A DNA stretch of 64,000 nucleotides. It comes from CAYZJV01 sp049310885. GTDB lineage: Bacteria > Spirochaetota > Spirochaetia > Sphaerochaetales > Sphaerochaetaceae. Shown one piece after another: positions 62,928 to 64,000 of the stretch. Numbering within the stretch: position 1 is the stretch's first letter; the number at the start of each line of letters is the position of its first letter. The stretch is taken from assembly GCF_049310885.1 (NCBI RefSeq), contig NZ_JBMDYO010000001.1:186001-250000 (forward strand). The letters run 5' to 3'. The notes beneath the pieces are model-generated. The model saw nothing but the letters and a program-made list of their open reading frames with translations. It was not told the DNA's origin and did not search any database. The translations under genes were made by a program, and so were the position numbers.

Positions 62928-64000
62928 TTAAACTACTTTTGAGACGAAAACTTCAACAAGCTGTGGATCAAACTGCGAGCCACTGCATCGCTTCAACTCA
63001 CCGATTGCATCTTCATGGGTACGTTGTCTCTGATACGGTCTTCCGGAAACCATCACATCATAAGCTTCAGCAATAGCGATCATTCTGGATTCCACGGGAA
63101 TGTCATCCCCCTTCAGTCCGACCGGATACCCCTCCCCATTATTCCATTCGTGGTGGTAGAGAACGAATTCGGCTATAGAACAATACAGATTGACTGAACT
63201 CAATATAGTAAAACCAATTTCCGTGTGTCTACGAACATGGACCGAATCTTGTTTATTCCAGGTTTTTGACGGCACTGCTCCCGATTCCCAAGCATGAACC
63301 TTTCCGATATCGTGCATCTTCCCTGCCAGTGCCAAGGTTTGAATCCTCTCTGGAGAGAAATCCATGACCTTACCGAATTGTTCACAGAGTTCGGAGACAT
63401 GATTACTATGCTCTTCTTCGTACGTATCCATAGCATACACGGTTTGCAATGCCCGCTTGATTATGAGAGCTTTGACTTTGGCACTGTACATTAGCTTGTA
63501 GTGGTACATTTGCTCCTCTGACCGAGCTACCAAGAGCTTACCATCGATTTCTCCTTTATCCTTTGTCGCAACACCAAATGATACGGAATAGGTAATCCGT
63601 CCCGTCTCGATTTTTGAGAAGGCAATACTGAGATCCAAGAAGAATGATTCCACCTTCTCATGGCTGGAATCTGGAATAATAGCAAGAAATTCATCGCCAC
63701 CAATGCGGATCAAGACATCATTACTCTTACATCGTGACTGTAGCAGTTGTACAAATGCTACAATCAGACGATCACCTTCATGATGGCCGAATGCATCATT
63801 GATGAGTTTCAGCCCATTGATATCGGTCATCACTACAGAAATTTCCCGATTCTGGTATAGCTTCATTATATTGTCGTATTCCAGTTCAAAATAGCGACGA
63901 TTGAACAATCCTGTGAGTTGATCGTGAATGGAATTCTGATAGGTTTGGAAGAAGAGATTATCATAGGGTTTGGCGTATCCTTCGTCTGCAACCAATATCC
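62928..64000 (-). CDS. GGDEF/HD-GYP signalling protein (5' end outside window)
   Basis: The frame is open to the right edge; about 357 residues are visible. GGDEF domain with intact RIGGDEF (substrate loop DINGLKLINDAFGHHEGD) is followed by an HD-GYP domain with HDIGK and HHEWNNGEGYPVGLKG. It therefore has both synthase- and phosphodiesterase-type modules for cyclic-di-GMP. Any sensor domain lies upstream, outside the window. Next to the deacetylase, GH16 and GT2 genes it is the obvious source of a nucleotide signal for that system. Confidence 0.9.
   Translation of the reverse strand, partial: ILVADEGYAKPYDNLFFQTYQNSIHDQLTGLFNRRYFELEYDNIMKLYQNREISVVMTDINGLKLINDAFGHHEGDRLIVAFVQLLQSRCKSNDVLIRIGGDEFLAIIPDSSHEKVESFFLDLSIAFSKIETGRITYSVSFGVATKDKGEIDGKLLVARSEEQMYHYKLMYSAKVKALIIKRALQTVYAMDTYEEEHSNHVSELCEQFGKVMDFSPERIQTLALAGKMHDIGKVHAWESGAVPSKTWNKQDSVHVRRHTEIGFTILSSVNLYCSIAEFVLYHHEWNNGEGYPVGLKGDDIPVESRMIAIAEAYDVMVSGRPYQRQRTHEDAIGELKRCSGSQFDPQLVEVFVSKVV

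Noticed and set aside
1..64000. CRISPR array or cas genes
   Set aside because: No regularly spaced repeats and no Cas-like protein on either strand.

Overview
The window reads as chromosomal DNA of a spirochaete, most like Sphaerochaeta or a close relative. I infer this from the mid-40s GC content, the spirochaete-style export signals and lipoboxes, the mix of TRAP, BMP-type nucleoside and spermidine transporters, frequent TTG starts, and hybrid GGDEF/HD-GYP proteins. No marker such as 16S rRNA is present, so the genus is an inference. Gene density is high. There is one tRNA (Val, CAC), one group II intron fragment, no CRISPR array and no intact insertion sequence.

Layout. 1-2476: end of a spermidine/putrescine ABC transporter (potB partial, potC, potD). 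2541-4890 (minus): a three-gene operon for nucleoside or methylthioadenosine salvage (deaminase, MtnA-like isomerase, MtnP-like phosphorylase). 5119-12623 (plus): a large XRE-type regulator, then an RpiR regulator with a PfkB sugar kinase, a zinc dehydrogenase, a Gfo/Idh oxidoreductase and a lipoprotein. 12628-13917: a Crp/Fnr regulator and an Imm5-like protein. 13920-19969 (minus): a sugar-acid operon with GntR, zinc dehydrogenase, TRAP transporter and LarA-type racemase. 20257-31275: MATE pump, PAS-GGDEF-HD-GYP protein, PAF-acetylhydrolase-like protein, exported proteins, an amidohydrolase lipoprotein and a Fic protein. 31721-41192 (minus): a nucleoside uptake and salvage cluster (BMP binding protein, ATPase, two permeases, MtaD-like deaminase, uridine phosphorylase, nucleoside hydrolase) with GntR and Crp/Fnr regulators. 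41295-43651: glycyl radical enzyme YjjI and its activase YjjW. 43652-46100: remnants, tRNA-Val, DUF4180, a frameshifted beta-barrel gene and DUF4256.

46218-64000 is the most unusual part. An ECF sigma factor is followed by a zinc-finger anti-sigma factor whose outer domain resembles a CBM48 glycogen-binding module. Then come two exported helical proteins, an outer-membrane barrel, a 1078-residue membrane-anchored GH-A-like protein, a metallo-beta-lactamase-fold protein fused to degenerate GGDEF and receiver domains, and a HEAT-repeat/GT2 synthase with the QxxRW motif. Facing this operon are a GH16 lipoprotein, a NodB polysaccharide deacetylase and a GGDEF/HD-GYP protein; on the other side lies a GHL15-like lipoprotein. 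Together they look like an exopolysaccharide synthesis, export and trimming system with its own sigma/anti-sigma control. I know of no described system with this exact composition.

Regulation visible in the DNA includes a strong promoter with a 17-bp palindrome before the BMP operon, Crp/Fnr-sized palindromes beside both Crp/Fnr genes, three tandem 8-bp repeats before the GntR/TRAP operon, intercistronic hairpins after or between transporter and sigma-factor genes, and several start codons with little or no leader after their -10 box.
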